Origin: Polaribacter huanghezhanensis
GTDB lineage: Bacteria; Bacteroidota; Bacteroidia; Flavobacteriales; Flavobacteriaceae
NCBI RefSeq assembly: GCF_030444335.1
Contig: NZ_CP128595.1
Coordinates: 1,674,001 to 1,738,000 of the forward strand
Direction of reading: 5' to 3'
DNA length: 64,000 nucleotides
The notes beneath the pieces are model-generated. The model did not search any database, was not told the DNA's origin, and worked only from the letters and a program-made list of their open reading frames with translations. Shown here one piece after another: positions 54,404-64,000 of the stretch (position 1 is the first letter of the stretch; every line of letters starts with the position of its first letter). The translations under genes were made by a program, and so were the position numbers.

Positions 54404-55295
54404 ACTAAAATATTTTTTACAACTCCATTTGATTGTATTTATCTGGGGATTTACTGCAATTCTTGGAGCTTTAATTAGCATTGATGCCGTTCCGTTAGTT
54501 TGGTTTAGAATGTTGCTAGCGGTCTTTTTTATTTTGCTGTATTTTATAGTCAAAAAGAAAAAATTATCAATTGATAAAAAAACCTTGCTTCAGTTTTTGT
54601 TAACGGGAATAATAATTGCCCTGCATTGGATTACATTTTTTAAAGCGATTAAAGTTTCTAATGTCTCAATTGCTTTGGTAACCATGAGTACAGGTGCTTT
54701 TTTTACATCACTTATAGAACCTTTGTTTTTTAAAAGAAGAATTAAAGCAGTAGAAATTCTTTTAGGATTATTAGTTATTGGCGGATTGTATATTATTTTT
54801 AATTTTGAAACAACCTATTATTTAGGAATTATATACGCCTTAATATCAGCATTTTTAGCGGCGTTATTTTCAGTTTTAAACGGAATATTTATCAAGAAAA
54901 CAGCTGCGGATGTAATTTCCTTTTATCAATTATTTTTTGGGGTAGTATTTGTAACCGTATTTTTATTTTTTACAGATTCTTTTACAGCAGGTTTTTTTAA
55001 TTTGAAAATATCAGACTGGTTTTACTTACTTATTTTAAGTAGTATTTGTACAGCATATGCATTTATTGTTTCGGTGAAAATAATGAAACACTTAACACCT
55101 TATACGGTAATGCTTACCATTAATTTAGAGCCTGTGTATGCCATCATTTTAGCGTTGCTTATTTTTGGTGATAAAGAAAAAATGAACCCTGAGTTTTATT
55201 ACGGTGCATTTATAGTGTTGTTTGTTGTGTTGTTAAACGGAATTATAAAAAACAGTAGTGCAATTCGTCAAAAAATGAAAAAGAATAAAAAGTAA
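54390..55295 (+). CDS. DMT-superfamily (EamA) transporter
   Basis: A ten-helix inner-membrane exporter-type protein, 301 residues: two EamA repeats, with FIWGFTAILGALISIDAVPL in the first and ALISAFLAALFSVLNGIFIK in the second. It ends in a lysine-rich tail. The ATG at 54390 overlaps the lptG gene by 14 nt, so the two are probably coupled. Substrate unknown; EamA proteins export amino acids, nucleobases and other metabolites. Confidence 0.88.
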   Translation: MPESKLKYFLQLHLIVFIWGFTAILGALISIDAVPLVWFRMLLAVFFILLYFIVKKKKLSIDKKTLLQFLLTGIIIALHWITFFKAIKVSNVSIALVTMSTGAFFTSLIEPLFFKRRIKAVEILLGLLVIGGLYIIFNFETTYYLGIIYALISAFLAALFSVLNGIFIKKTAADVISFYQLFFGVVFVTVFLFFTDSFTAGFFNLKISDWFYLLILSSICTAYAFIVSVKIMKHLTPYTVMLTINLEPVYAIILALLIFGDKEKMNPEFYYGAFIVLFVVLLNGIIKNSSAIRQKMKKNKK

Positions 55296-55299
55296 AAAC

Positions 55300-55344
55300 T
55301 TTACAACAAAAACAAATTTTATAGTAAGTTTGTAATGTTGTAAA
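55300..55344 (+). promoter_or_regulatory. accA promoter flanked by an inverted repeat
   Basis: TAAGTTTG (55325-55332) is an exact -7 box. TTTACAAC (55300-55307) and GTTGTAAA (55337-55344) are perfect inverted 8-bp copies placed at the -33 region and start region. The pair could be an operator for fatty-acid synthesis control; no regulator is identified. Confidence 0.5.
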
Positions 55345-55390
55345 TTCAATAAATTTAAAATTGATTTAGTTAAAATTAACCAATTTATAT

Positions 55391-56344
55391 ATGGAATATT
55401 TAGATTTTGAACAGCCAATTAAAGAGCTAGAAGACCAATTAACAAAGTGCCAGATTATTGGAGAAGAGAGTGATGTTGATGTTACTGCTACTTGTAGAAA
55501 AATTGAAAAAAAACTAGAAAAGACAAAGAAAGACATTTATAAAAATTTAACTGCTTGGCAAAGAGTTCAATTATCTCGTCATCCAAACAGACCTTATACT
55601 TTAGATTATATTAAAGCACTTGCCGGTAATACTTTTATGGAATTACATGGAGATAGGAGTGTAAAAGATGACAAAGCAATGGTTGGTGGTTTAGGTAAAA
55701 TAGGAGATCAATCTTTTATGTTTATTGGTCAGCAAAAAGGATACAATACTAAAACACGTCAGTATCGAAATTTCGGAATGGCAAATCCAGAAGGATATAG
55801 AAAAGCATTGCGATTGATGAAAATGGCAGAAAAGTTTAACATTCCTGTTGTAACATTAATCGATACACCAGGTGCATATCCAGGATTGGAAGCAGAAGAA
55901 CGTGGACAAGGAGAAGCAATTGCAAGAAATATTTTAGAAATGACTCGTTTAAAAACACCAATTATAACGGTTATTATTGGTGAAGGAGCTTCTGGTGGTG
56001 CATTAGGAATTGGAGTAGGAGACAAAGTATTGATGTTAGAAAACTCATGGTATTCTGTAATTTCTCCAGAAAACTGTTCTTCAATTTTATGGAGAAGTTG
56101 GGAACACAAAGAAGAAGCTGCTGAAGCGCTAAAGTTAACTGCAGAAGACGGAATTAAATTAAAAATTGTAGACGATATTATCAAAGAACCTTTGGGTGGA
56201 GCACATTCTGATAGAGCAACAACTTTTAAAGAAGTAGAAAGAGTTATTTTAGAAACGTATAAATCATTAAAAGAACTGAGTGATATAGATTTGGTGATGC
56301 AACGAATGGATAAGTATTCTAAAATGGGCGTTTTTAAAGGATAA
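55391..56344 (+). CDS. accA: Acetyl-CoA carboxylase carboxyltransferase subunit alpha
   Basis: The alpha subunit of the carboxyltransferase, which with AccD moves CO2 from biotin to acetyl-CoA at the first step of fatty-acid synthesis. 317 residues, standard. It begins [20 protein letters not shown], has ARHPNRP-like [54 protein letters not shown] and [20 protein letters not shown]. It has its own promoter-like region and a shared bidirectional terminator with the TlpA-like gene. Confidence 0.98.
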   Translation: MEYLDFEQPIKELEDQLTKCQIIGEESDVDVTATCRKIEKKLEKTKKDIYKNLTAWQRVQLSRHPNRPYTLDYIKALAGNTFMELHGDRSVKDDKAMVGGLGKIGDQSFMFIGQQKGYNTKTRQYRNFGMANPEGYRKALRLMKMAEKFNIPVVTLIDTPGAYPGLEAEERGQGEAIARNILEMTRLKTPIITVIIGEGASGGALGIGVGDKVLMLENSWYSVISPENCSSILWRSWEHKEEAAEALKLTAEDGIKLKIVDDIIKEPLGGAHSDRATTFKEVERVILETYKSLKELSDIDLVMQRMDKYSKMGVFKG

Positions 56345-56402
56345 AAAAATCAATCATAAAAAAAGCAGGAATTTCTTCCTGCTTTTTTTATGATTGATTT
56401 TT
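56345..56402. terminator. Bidirectional terminator between accA and the TlpA-like gene
   Basis: A 27-bp perfect stem (56345-56371 with 56376-56402, loop TTTC) around GCAGGAA/TTCCTGC with A- and T-runs on both sides. It begins directly after the accA stop and ends 7 nt before the end of the convergent gene. Confidence 0.93.
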
Positions 56403-56409
56403 AAAGAAA

Positions 56410-57468
56410 TTAGATTCCTAATTCTTTAAACAGAATCTCTAAATTAGGATCTGAGGGTCTTGGAGCATTTGCATTCACAATATTTCCTTTAGGATCTACT
56501 AAAATAAATCTCGGAATTCCATAAACTTGGTAATCTGTCATAAATTTTGAGTCTTTACCAGCATATAATTGAACTCCCGCTAAGCTTTTGTTTTTCACCA
56601 TTTTTTTCCATTTAGACAACGCGTTATCCCAAGATCCAGCAGTACTAGCATTGTCTGTAGAAATACTTACAAATTCAATTTTTTTATGAGTGTATTTTTT
56701 TTCTAATTTTTTCAAAAAAGGAATTTGTGCAAGACAAGGTTTACACCAAGTAGCCCAAACATCTATATAAACATATTTCCCTTTAAAATCATCTAACGAT
56801 GTTTTACCACCTTTGTAATTTAAATAATTATTAAACTTTGGAGAAGGTTTTCCTTTTTCTAATAATTCTTCTGTTTTTAGTTTTTGTAAAGCTTTTACAT
56901 GTTGCGCATCGTAATTTTTTTCTAGTAAACTAAATAGTTCATTGTTTTGTTGATTGTTAACTCTAACAATCATGGTGTCTATCTCTCCGTGAAGTTTTTT
57001 TAAACTATCGTAACCATATTTTATGTTATCTAATTCTTTTGAAAAAGCATCTTTTTCTAACATAAATAATTTGCTAGTATTTCCTAAAGCCAAATTATAT
57101 TTATACTGATCAATTAAATAATTGGTTGTATTTGCGCCAACTCCAGTGTATCTTGTTGATTCAAAAAACGAATTATTATCAGCAGTTAATTTTAAATCGA
57201 AACCATTTCTTAAAAAGGCAAAACCGTAATTTTTGTTATTGATAACCAGTGTATAATAACCAGCTTCTTTTAGATGAAGCGTATCTTTAAAAGCCCCGTC
57301 TTTATTAATTTTAATGTCTTTAGAATAGTCATTACTTTTTATAGAAAAAAGGCTATCCTTTTTGTCCATGTTTGTAAATTGACCAGATAAAGAAACAAAG
57401 CCAGGTGTTTCTTTTTTACAGGAAATAAAAGCTGTAAATACAATTAAGAGAAGTGTAATTTTTTTCAT
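56410..57468 (-). CDS. TlpA-like thiol-disulfide lipoprotein (thioredoxin fold, DUF4369-like N-terminal part)
   Basis: A 352-residue lipoprotein: signal MKKITLLLIVFTAFIS with lipobox Cys17. An N-terminal part (about 25-110) resembles DUF4369, followed by a helical linker. The thioredoxin domain (about 210-352) has WATWCKPCLAQIPFL (CxxC) and the cis-Pro region YGIPRFILVDPKGNIV. These proteins reduce or isomerise disulfides in the periplasm, for example in cytochrome c maturation; the partner is unknown. The ATG at 57468 is preferred, as the frame's upstream start adds only MKPIQ before it. Confidence 0.87.
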   Translation of the reverse strand: MKKITLLLIVFTAFISCKKETPGFVSLSGQFTNMDKKDSLFSIKSNDYSKDIKINKDGAFKDTLHLKEAGYYTLVINNKNYGFAFLRNGFDLKLTADNNSFFESTRYTGVGANTTNYLIDQYKYNLALGNTSKLFMLEKDAFSKELDNIKYGYDSLKKLHGEIDTMIVRVNNQQNNELFSLLEKNYDAQHVKALQKLKTEELLEKGKPSPKFNNYLNYKGGKTSLDDFKGKYVYIDVWATWCKPCLAQIPFLKKLEKKYTHKKIEFVSISTDNASTAGSWDNALSKWKKMVKNKSLAGVQLYAGKDSKFMTDYQVYGIPRFILVDPKGNIVNANAPRPSDPNLEILFKELGI

Positions 57469-57491
57469 TTGTATAGGTTTCAAATTTGATG

Positions 57492-57499
57492 CAAATATA
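57492..57499 (-). promoter_or_regulatory. -7 promoter element of the TlpA-like gene
   Basis: The minus strand reads TATATTTG, 23 nt upstream of the ATG at 57468. No TTG at -33. Confidence 0.5.
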
Positions 57500-57547
57500 A
57501 GAAATTGATTGCTGCTATTTTATAGATGTTAACGTTATATTTTTCAT

Positions 57548-57575
57548 AAAAAAAACCGAGCATAAAGCTCGGTTT
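57548..57575 (-). terminator. Rho-independent terminator of clpC
   Basis: A 9-bp stem (57553-57561 with 57567-57575) around ACCGAGC/GCTCGGT, followed on the minus strand by T residues. It is 4 nt beyond the clpC stop. Confidence 0.85.
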
Positions 57576-57579
57576 CTAA

Positions 57580-60141
57580 TTATTTCTTTTTTTGCTCTTC
57601 TGGAGCTTTTTTTGCTTTTTTAATTTTGATAGTAAGTGAGTTGTTTTTAGCATTTAAATCCATTACAATGGTATCACCTTCAGATAATTTAGAATTGACA
57701 ATCTCTTCTGCCAAAGCATCTTCAATATACTTTTGAATTGCTCTTTTTAATGGTCTTGCTCCATACTTCTTATCAAAGCCTTTGTCTGCTATATAATCTT
57801 TTGCTTTTTCGCTTAGCTTTAACGTGTAGCCTAAATCGGAAATTCTGTGCAATAATTTATCAAGCTCAATATCAATAATTAAATGAATTTGTGCTCTTTC
57901 TAAGGCGTTAAACACCACTACATCATCAATTCTGTTTAAAAACTCTGGCGCAAACGATTTCTTTAACGCATTTTCTATAATTCCTTTGGCGTGTTCATCA
58001 GCTTGGGCAACTTTAGATGATGTTCCAAATCCAACTCCAACACCAAAATCTTTTAATTGTCTAGCACCAATATTAGAAGTCATGATAATAATCGTATTTC
58101 TAAAATCGATTCTTCTTCCTAAGCTATCAGTGATAAATCCATCATCTAAAATTTGAAGCAACATATTAAACACATCTGGATGCGCTTTTTCTATTTCATC
58201 AAGTAAAACTACAGAATAGGGTTTGCGTCTCACTTTTTCAGTTAATTGTCCGCCTTCTTCGTAACCAACATATCCTGGAGGTGCTCCAATCAATCTAGAA
58301 ATAGCAAATTTTTCCATGTATTCACTCATGTCGATTCTTATTAAAGAATCTTCAGAATCAAATAATTCTTTTGCCAATACTTTTGCCAATTGCGTTTTTC
58401 CAACTCCAGTTTGACCTAAAAAGATGAATGACCCAATTGGTTTATTTGGATCTTTTAATCCAACTCTATTTCTCTGAATGGCTTTAACAACCTTGGTAAC
58501 TGCTTCGTCTTGACCAATTACTTTTCCTTTAATTAAATTTGGTAGCTCGCTTAAGCGGCTGCTTTCTGCTTCGGCAACTCTGTTTACTGGAATTCCAGTC
58601 ATCATAGAAACAACTTCTGCAACATTATCTTCAGTAACAATTTCTTTATTTAATTTAGAATCTTCTTCCCATTGTTTTTGGGCTGATTCTAAAGCAGCTT
58701 CAATATTTTTTTCATCGTCTCTTAGCTTTGCTGCTTCTTCATATTTTTGTCCGCTAACCGCTTTTGTTTTGTTAGAACGAATGCTTTCTAGTTCTGCTTC
58801 TAAAGCAAGAACTTGTTGAGGAACTACAATATTTGTAATATGAATTCGCGAACCAGATTCATCTAAAGCATCAATTGCTTTGTCTGGTAAATAGCGATCT
58901 GTCATATATCTATTGGTTAATTTTACACAGGCTTCAATAGCGTCGTCAGTATAATCAACATTGTGATGTTCTTCGTATTTTTCTTTGATGTTATGTAAAA
59001 TCTGAATTGTTTCTTCAACCGTTGTTGGTTCTACAATTACTTTTTGAAAACGACGTTCTAAAGCGCCATCTTTTTCGATATTGGTTCTAAACTCATCCAA
59101 AGTTGTTGCTCCAATACATTGAATTTCTCCACGAGCCAACGCAGGTTTTAACATGTTAGAAGCATCTAAAGAGCCCGTTGCCCCGCCAGCGCCAACAATG
59201 GTGTGAATTTCATCAATAAACAAAATGATATCTTCATTTTTTTCCAATTCATTCATCAACGCTTTCATGCGTTCTTCAAACTGACCACGATATTTTGTGC
59301 CAGCAACTAAGCTTGCTAAATCTAAAGAGACAATTCGTTTGTCAAATAAAATTCTAGAAACTTTTCTATTTACGATTCTTAAAGCTAATCCCTCTGCAAT
59401 TGCAGATTTCCCAACTCCAGGTTCTCCAATTAACATTGGATTGTTCTTCTTTCTTCTACTTAGTATTTGCGAAACACGTTCAATCTCTTTTTGTCTTCCA
59501 ACAACAGGATCTAGTTTGTTTGCTTCTGCTAATGCCGTTAAATCTCTACCGAAATTGTCTAAAACTGGAGTTTTAGATTTTTTAGCAGCCGCAGCACCTT
59601 TTTGTGGCTGTTGCCCGTAAGGATTTGGTTTTTCCTCGCTAAACTCATCATCAGACGGAGTTTCAGCAATCGGATCTGTAGAGATTTCTGAATCATCCGT
59701 ATGCAATTGTTTATAAAAAGCTTTTGCTTGATCATAATCAATATACATTTTGTTTAACAGTTTTGTTGTTGGGTCATTTTCATTTCTTAAAATACACAAC
59801 AACAAATGTGCAGTGTCAATAGAGTCACTTTGGTACAATTTAGCTTCTAAGAAAGTTGTTTTTAATGCTTTCTCTGCTTGTCTAGTTAAATGCAAGCTTT
59901 TTTTCTTTTCTCCAACTTCTGTAAAACTAATTGCTGCAGGATTTAATTTTTCAATTTTTTTCCGCATCAATTCTAAATCAACATCAAAAGCAGTCATTAT
60001 GTCAATTGCTTTGCCTTCTCCTTTTCTAATTAAACCTAGTAGCAAATGCTCTGTTCCAATAAAATCATGACCTAAACGTAAAGCTTCATCTTTACTAAAG
60101 GTGATTACATCTCTTACTCTTGGTGAAAAATTATCGTCCAT
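57580..60141 (-). CDS. clpC: ATP-dependent Clp protease ATP-binding subunit ClpC
   Basis: A class I Hsp100 unfoldase, 853 residues, working with ClpP. It has two N-terminal Clp_N repeats (about 1-145, FSPRVRDVITFSKDEALRLG), an acidic linker, AAA1 with Walker A GEPGVGKSA and IDEIHTIVGAGG, a UVR-like coiled middle domain (YEEAAKLRDDEKNIEAAL), AAA2 with GQTGVGKTQLAKVL, and a C-terminal D2-small domain. The ClpP loop is not certain. It is single, divergent from gyrA across a 263-nt gap. Confidence 0.95.
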   Translation of the reverse strand: MDDNFSPRVRDVITFSKDEALRLGHDFIGTEHLLLGLIRKGEGKAIDIMTAFDVDLELMRKKIEKLNPAAISFTEVGEKKKSLHLTRQAEKALKTTFLEAKLYQSDSIDTAHLLLCILRNENDPTTKLLNKMYIDYDQAKAFYKQLHTDDSEISTDPIAETPSDDEFSEEKPNPYGQQPQKGAAAAKKSKTPVLDNFGRDLTALAEANKLDPVVGRQKEIERVSQILSRRKKNNPMLIGEPGVGKSAIAEGLALRIVNRKVSRILFDKRIVSLDLASLVAGTKYRGQFEERMKALMNELEKNEDIILFIDEIHTIVGAGGATGSLDASNMLKPALARGEIQCIGATTLDEFRTNIEKDGALERRFQKVIVEPTTVEETIQILHNIKEKYEEHHNVDYTDDAIEACVKLTNRYMTDRYLPDKAIDALDESGSRIHITNIVVPQQVLALEAELESIRSNKTKAVSGQKYEEAAKLRDDEKNIEAALESAQKQWEEDSKLNKEIVTEDNVAEVVSMMTGIPVNRVAEAESSRLSELPNLIKGKVIGQDEAVTKVVKAIQRNRVGLKDPNKPIGSFIFLGQTGVGKTQLAKVLAKELFDSEDSLIRIDMSEYMEKFAISRLIGAPPGYVGYEEGGQLTEKVRRKPYSVVLLDEIEKAHPDVFNMLLQILDDGFITDSLGRRIDFRNTIIIMTSNIGARQLKDFGVGVGFGTSSKVAQADEHAKGIIENALKKSFAPEFLNRIDDVVVFNALERAQIHLIIDIELDKLLHRISDLGYTLKLSEKAKDYIADKGFDKKYGARPLKRAIQKYIEDALAEEIVNSKLSEGDTIVMDLNAKNNSLTIKIKKAKKAPEEQKKK

Positions 60142-60332
60142 ATATTTGTATATCTATATTGTAAATTTAGTAGATTTTTTATGAAAAAATTACAAAAAAA
60201 GTGCCAGTTTAAAATATTTGTCAAATTGTCTTAAAAAATATGATTAGAAATGGTTGAAAATCAGTCGTATAAATCATGTTAAAAAATATTAAAAAATGTT
60301 GATAACTCTAGGCAATCAGGTGCTGTTTTTTT

Positions 60333-60363
60333 TTGAGTAAAAAGGGAAAAAATTGTATCTTGC
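60333..60363 (+). promoter_or_regulatory. Probable promoter of gyrA
   Basis: TTG (60333-60335), 20-nt spacer, then TATCTTGC (60356-60363), an incomplete match to TAnnTTTG. The leader to the gyrA ATG would be about 36 nt. The rest of the 60142-60404 divergent gap shows no gene. Confidence 0.45.
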
Positions 60364-60404
60364 TCGTTTAAGAAATTAGTATAAAAATTAATACATAAAT
60401 ATAT

Positions 60405-62912
60405 ATGACAGACGGAGAAAAATTGATCCCGATTAATATTGAGGAACAAATGAAATCTGCGTACATTGATTATTCAATGTCGGTTATTGTTTCAAGAGCA
60501 TTACCAGATGTAAGAGATGGTTTAAAACCAGTGCATCGAAGAGTTTTGTTTGGAATGCATGAGTTAGGGATTAAAGCTACAGGTTCTTATAAAAAATCAG
60601 CAAGAATTGTTGGAGAAGTATTAGGAAAGTATCATCCGCACGGAGATACTTCGGTGTACGATTCAATGGTACGTATGGCTCAAAATTGGAGCGTTCGTTA
60701 CATGATGGTTGATGGACAAGGAAACTTTGGCTCTGTTGATGGAGATAGTCCAGCAGCAATGCGTTATACAGAGGTTAGAATGCAGAAGATTTCTGAAGAC
60801 ATGTTGTCTGATATTGAAAAGGATACTGTTGATCATCGTTTAAATTTTGATGATACTTTACTGGAACCAACTGTTTTACCAACTCGTATTCCGAACTTAT
60901 TGGTAAACGGAGCCTCTGGAATTGCAGTAGGAATGGCAACAAACATGGCGCCACACAATTTAACAGAAGTTGTAAACGGAACATTAGCTTATATAGAAAA
61001 TAGAGATATTGAAATTGATGAGTTAATGCAACATGTGAAAGCTCCCGATTTTCCAACTGGTGGAATCATTTATGGTTACGAAGGTGTAAAAGAGGCATTT
61101 CATACAGGTCGTGGACGTATTGTAATGCGCGCAAAAGCTGTAATTGAAGAAGTGAAAGGACGTGAGTGTATTATTGTTACAGAAATTCCGTATCAAGTTA
61201 ATAAAGCAGAAATGATTAGAAAAACTGCGGAGTTAGTAAATGATAAAAAACTAGAAGGAATTGCAAATATTAGAGATGAATCTGATAGAAACGGAATGCG
61301 TGTTGTGTATATTTTAAAACGTGATGCAATACCAAACATCGTTTTAAATAAATTATACAAATACACTTCTTTACAAACCTCTTTTAGTGTAAATAATATT
61401 GCATTGGTAAAAGGAAGACCAGAGCAATTAAACTTAAAACAATTAATCCATTATTTTGTAGAACACAGACACGAAGTTGTTGTTCGTAGAACAGAATATG
61501 AATTGAAAAAAGCAGAAGCTAGAGCACATATTTTAGAAGGATTAATTATTGCTTCAGACAATATTGACGAAGTAATCAAGATTATTAGAGCTTCTAGCAA
61601 TGCAGATGAAGCTCGTGAAGCTTTAATTGTTCGTTTTGAATTGACCGAAATTCAAGCCAAAGCAATTGTAGAAATGCGTTTGCGTCAGCTTACAGGTTTA
61701 GAGCAAGATAAATTGCGTTCTGAGTTTGATGAAATCATGAAAACAATTACCGATTTAAAAGATATTTTAGGTGATGAATCTAGACGTTATCAAATTATTA
61801 CTGATGAGTTAATTGCTGTAAGAGATAAATATGGTGATGCACGTCGTTCTCAAATAGAATATGCTGGTGGAGATATGAGTATCGAAGATATGATTCCAGA
61901 TACCCAAGTTGTGGTTACAATTTCTAATGCTGGATATTTAAAACGTACAAATCTTGATGAATATAAAGTTCAGAATAGAGGAGGAAGAGGTCAAAAAGGA
62001 ACTGCAACTAGAAATGAAGACTTCTTAGAGCATTTATTTGTAGGTACAAATCATCAATACATGTTGTTCTTTACTCAAAAAGGAAAAGTGTTTTGGATGC
62101 GAGTTTACGAAATTCCCGAAGGTGGTAAAAATACCAAAGGAAGAGCAATGCAAAACTTGATCAATATAGAACAAGACGATAAAGTTAAAGCATTCTTGGT
62201 AACTCAAGATTTAAAAGACGAAGATTACATCAATAATAATTATATCATAATGGCCACTAAAAAAGGTCAGGTTAAAAAAACATCTTTAGAGCAATATTCT
62301 CGTCCAAGAACAAACGGAATTAATGCAATTACCATTAAAGAGGGTGATGAATTGCTAGAAGCGAAATTGACAAACGGAGAAAGTCAAGTAATGTTAGCTT
62401 TAAAATCAGGAAAAGCAATTCGTTTCGAAGAAAGTAAAACTCGCCCAATGGGAAGAACAGCTTCTGGAGTTAGAGGAATTACGTTGCAACATGAAAATGA
62501 TGAAGTTATTGGAATGGTTGCAGTGAATGATGATGAAAGTAATATTTTAGTAGTTTCTGAAAAAGGATATGGTAAAAGATCTAATTTAGAAGATTACAGA
62601 ATTACCAATAGAGGAGGAAAAGGTGTAAAAACTTTGAATATTACAGAAAAAACAGGAAATTTGGTGGCTATTAAGAATGTTACAGATGAAGATGATTTAA
62701 TGATCATTAATAAATCTGGAATCACAATCAGAATGGCAGTCTCAGATTTACGTGTAATGGGAAGAGCAACTCAAGGAGTTAAACTAATTAACATTAAAGA
62801 ATCTGATAGTATTGCTGCTGTAGCAAAAGTACAGCACGAAGACGAAGAGGAAATAGAAGAAAATGAAAATGGCACAGAAGTTGACAATACCACAGCCGAA
62901 AGTCAAGAATAA
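60405..62912 (+). CDS. gyrA: DNA gyrase subunit A
   Basis: The breakage-reunion subunit of gyrase, 835 residues. The N-terminal part has [39 protein letters not shown] and the catalytic Tyr121 in [10 protein letters not shown]. In the quinolone region the residues are Thr82 (E. coli Ser83) and Asp86 (E. coli Asp87). The C-terminal beta-pinwheel begins near residue 500 and includes the GyrA box-like [10 protein letters not shown]. The acidic C-terminal tail is short. It is followed after 28 nt by a TPR protein gene. Confidence 0.98.
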   Translation: MTDGEKLIPINIEEQMKSAYIDYSMSVIVSRALPDVRDGLKPVHRRVLFGMHELGIKATGSYKKSARIVGEVLGKYHPHGDTSVYDSMVRMAQNWSVRYMMVDGQGNFGSVDGDSPAAMRYTEVRMQKISEDMLSDIEKDTVDHRLNFDDTLLEPTVLPTRIPNLLVNGASGIAVGMATNMAPHNLTEVVNGTLAYIENRDIEIDELMQHVKAPDFPTGGIIYGYEGVKEAFHTGRGRIVMRAKAVIEEVKGRECIIVTEIPYQVNKAEMIRKTAELVNDKKLEGIANIRDESDRNGMRVVYILKRDAIPNIVLNKLYKYTSLQTSFSVNNIALVKGRPEQLNLKQLIHYFVEHRHEVVVRRTEYELKKAEARAHILEGLIIASDNIDEVIKIIRASSNADEAREALIVRFELTEIQAKAIVEMRLRQLTGLEQDKLRSEFDEIMKTITDLKDILGDESRRYQIITDELIAVRDKYGDARRSQIEYAGGDMSIEDMIPDTQVVVTISNAGYLKRTNLDEYKVQNRGGRGQKGTATRNEDFLEHLFVGTNHQYMLFFTQKGKVFWMRVYEIPEGGKNTKGRAMQNLINIEQDDKVKAFLVTQDLKDEDYINNNYIIMATKKGQVKKTSLEQYSRPRTNGINAITIKEGDELLEAKLTNGESQVMLALKSGKAIRFEESKTRPMGRTASGVRGITLQHENDEVIGMVAVNDDESNILVVSEKGYGKRSNLEDYRITNRGGKGVKTLNITEKTGNLVAIKNVTDEDDLMIINKSGITIRMAVSDLRVMGRATQGVKLINIKESDSIAAVAKVQHEDEEEIEENENGTEVDNTTAESQE

Positions 62913-62940
62913 AAAAAAGGACGATTAAAATTATTTAGAA

Positions 62941-64000
62941 TGAAAAAACAAGTATTATTAGTAGCGTTAGGGTTGTTTACAGTGACAGCTTTTTCGCAAA
63001 AAAATGAATTAAAAGCAGCAGAAAAAGCTATAAAAAAGCAAGATTTTACAGGTGCTGTTACAGCAATTAATTCAGCAGAAGGATTAATAGCAAATGCAGA
63101 TGCTAAACTAAAATCTAAATTTTACTTTTTAAAAGGTCAAGCTTTTGGCGGTAAAAAAGATTTTGCTACGGCAGCAAAAGCATATAGTGATTTATTTGCT
63201 TTTGAAAAATCTATTGGTAAAGAACGTTATTCAGACAATGCTATTCCTTTATTAAATGCTTTAAAAGATGAAGTAAATAAAAGAGCGTTTGCACTTCATG
63301 ACGCTAAAAATTATAAAGAAGCTGGAAAAGCATTTTATCTAAGATACACATTAGATAAAAAAGATACTTTGTATCTAGCTAATGCAGCTCAGTTAGCTTT
63401 ACAGGCGGAAGATTTAGATAATGCTTATAACTACTATAATCAGCTAAAAGATTTAGGGTATACAGGTGTTAAAAAAGAGTATGGCGCAATTGATAAAGAA
63501 TCAAATAAAAAAATTCTTTTTAATTCTAAAGAAGAAATGAATCTGATGATGAAATCTGGTAGATACATCAATAATTCCATTACAAATACACCATCAAAAA
63601 GAAATGATGTTTTAAAAAACTTAGTATCTATTTTATCAAAGCAAAAAAAGTTTAAAGAAGCAATTGGTTTAATACAACAATTACGTAAGCAAGAACCAGG
63701 TAATTTGCAATTATTATTAACAGAAGCATTTATTTATAACGATCTTAATCAACCTGAAAAGTTTGCAGCATTAATGAAAGAAGCTACAGAGAAAGATCCA
63801 ACAAATCCAGATTTATATTTTAATATTGGAATTGTAAATTACAATGCTAAGAATATTGAAGAAGCTGAAGAATATTTTACGAAAGCCGTGGCAATTAAAG
63901 CAGATTATCCTAAAGGAAATTGGATGTTAGCAAACACGTTATTATTAAAAGACGGAGATTTAGTAACTAAAATGAATGCTTTACCAATGTCAGATGTAAA
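62941..64000 (+). CDS. Exported tetratricopeptide-repeat protein (partial, cut by the window end)
   Basis: From the ATG at 62941 the frame stays open to the last base, giving 353 residues without a stop. It has a signal peptide (MKKQVLLVALGLFTVTAFSQ) and then repeated helical units of TPR type, for example LYLANAAQLALQAEDLDNAY and DLYFNIGIVNYNAKNIEEAE with EYFTKAVAIKADYPKG. It is probably periplasmic or surface-associated. Placement 28 nt behind gyrA suggests co-transcription; function unknown. Confidence 0.85.

Overview
The window looks like a chromosomal segment of a marine or aquatic member of the Flavobacteriaceae (Bacteroidota), close to the Polaribacter/Tenacibaculum type. The signs are: strongly AT-rich DNA; Bacteroidota family proteins (DUF2851, DUF3467, DUF5683, WbqC, fused alpha/beta E1 dehydrogenase, lmo0937); promoters of the TTG-N19-TAnnTTTG type; and an almost complete lack of Shine-Dalgarno sequences, with rpsU the striking exception. 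The genus is an inference.

Layout. 1-5.5 kb (minus): parA-parB-DUF5683-dapB-lepB-wbqC and a cut-off Crp/Fnr regulator, tightly packed. 5.6-18.4 kb: mostly single housekeeping genes (pepD, nitroreductase, DUF2851, fused E1, a degenerate M1 peptidase-like protein, LOG protein, uvrA). 18.5-24.5 kb (plus): PspC-like protein, potassium-channel protein, sugar-nucleotide reductase, alanine/sodium symporter, helix-hairpin-helix protein, acyl-CoA dehydrogenase. 24.6-39.8 kb (plus): the translation and transcription core, rpsU-xerC-hpf-tRNA(Thr,Tyr,Gly,Thr)-tuf-tRNA(Trp)-secE-nusG-rplKAJL-rpoBC-DUF3467. 39.8-49.0 kb (plus): an accessory module (below). 49.1-64 kb: housekeeping again (aroC, tRNA-Ser, alkB, rluF, tgt, lptG-type permease, DMT exporter, accA, TlpA-like lipoprotein, clpC, gyrA, and a TPR protein cut by the window end).

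The accessory module is the most interesting part. It holds an AraC-type regulator, a 911-residue hybrid histidine kinase with two PAS domains, receiver and HPt, a single-domain response regulator, three small stress-type proteins (a two-helix membrane protein, CsbD and lmo0937 family), a lipoprotein carrying a DUF3494 (ice-binding-type) domain, and an outer-membrane protein with two OmpA-like domains. The three transcription units each begin with the same arrangement: a 46-bp element that aligns without gaps at all three sites, followed by a CTTTG box at fixed distance. I found this by reading and have not tested it statistically. It suggests one regulon in which a phosphorelay and the AraC protein control an envelope or cold/stress response. 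The regulator-site pairing and the function are inference.

Other points: a 10-nt perfect Shine-Dalgarno on rpsU, a tRNA-guanine transglycosylase without the zinc cysteines, an M1 peptidase-like protein without its zinc ligands, and strong hairpins without U-tracts between tuf/trnW, nusG/rplK, rplL/rpoB and rpoB/rpoC. No rRNA gene, CRISPR array, insertion sequence or prophage was seen.
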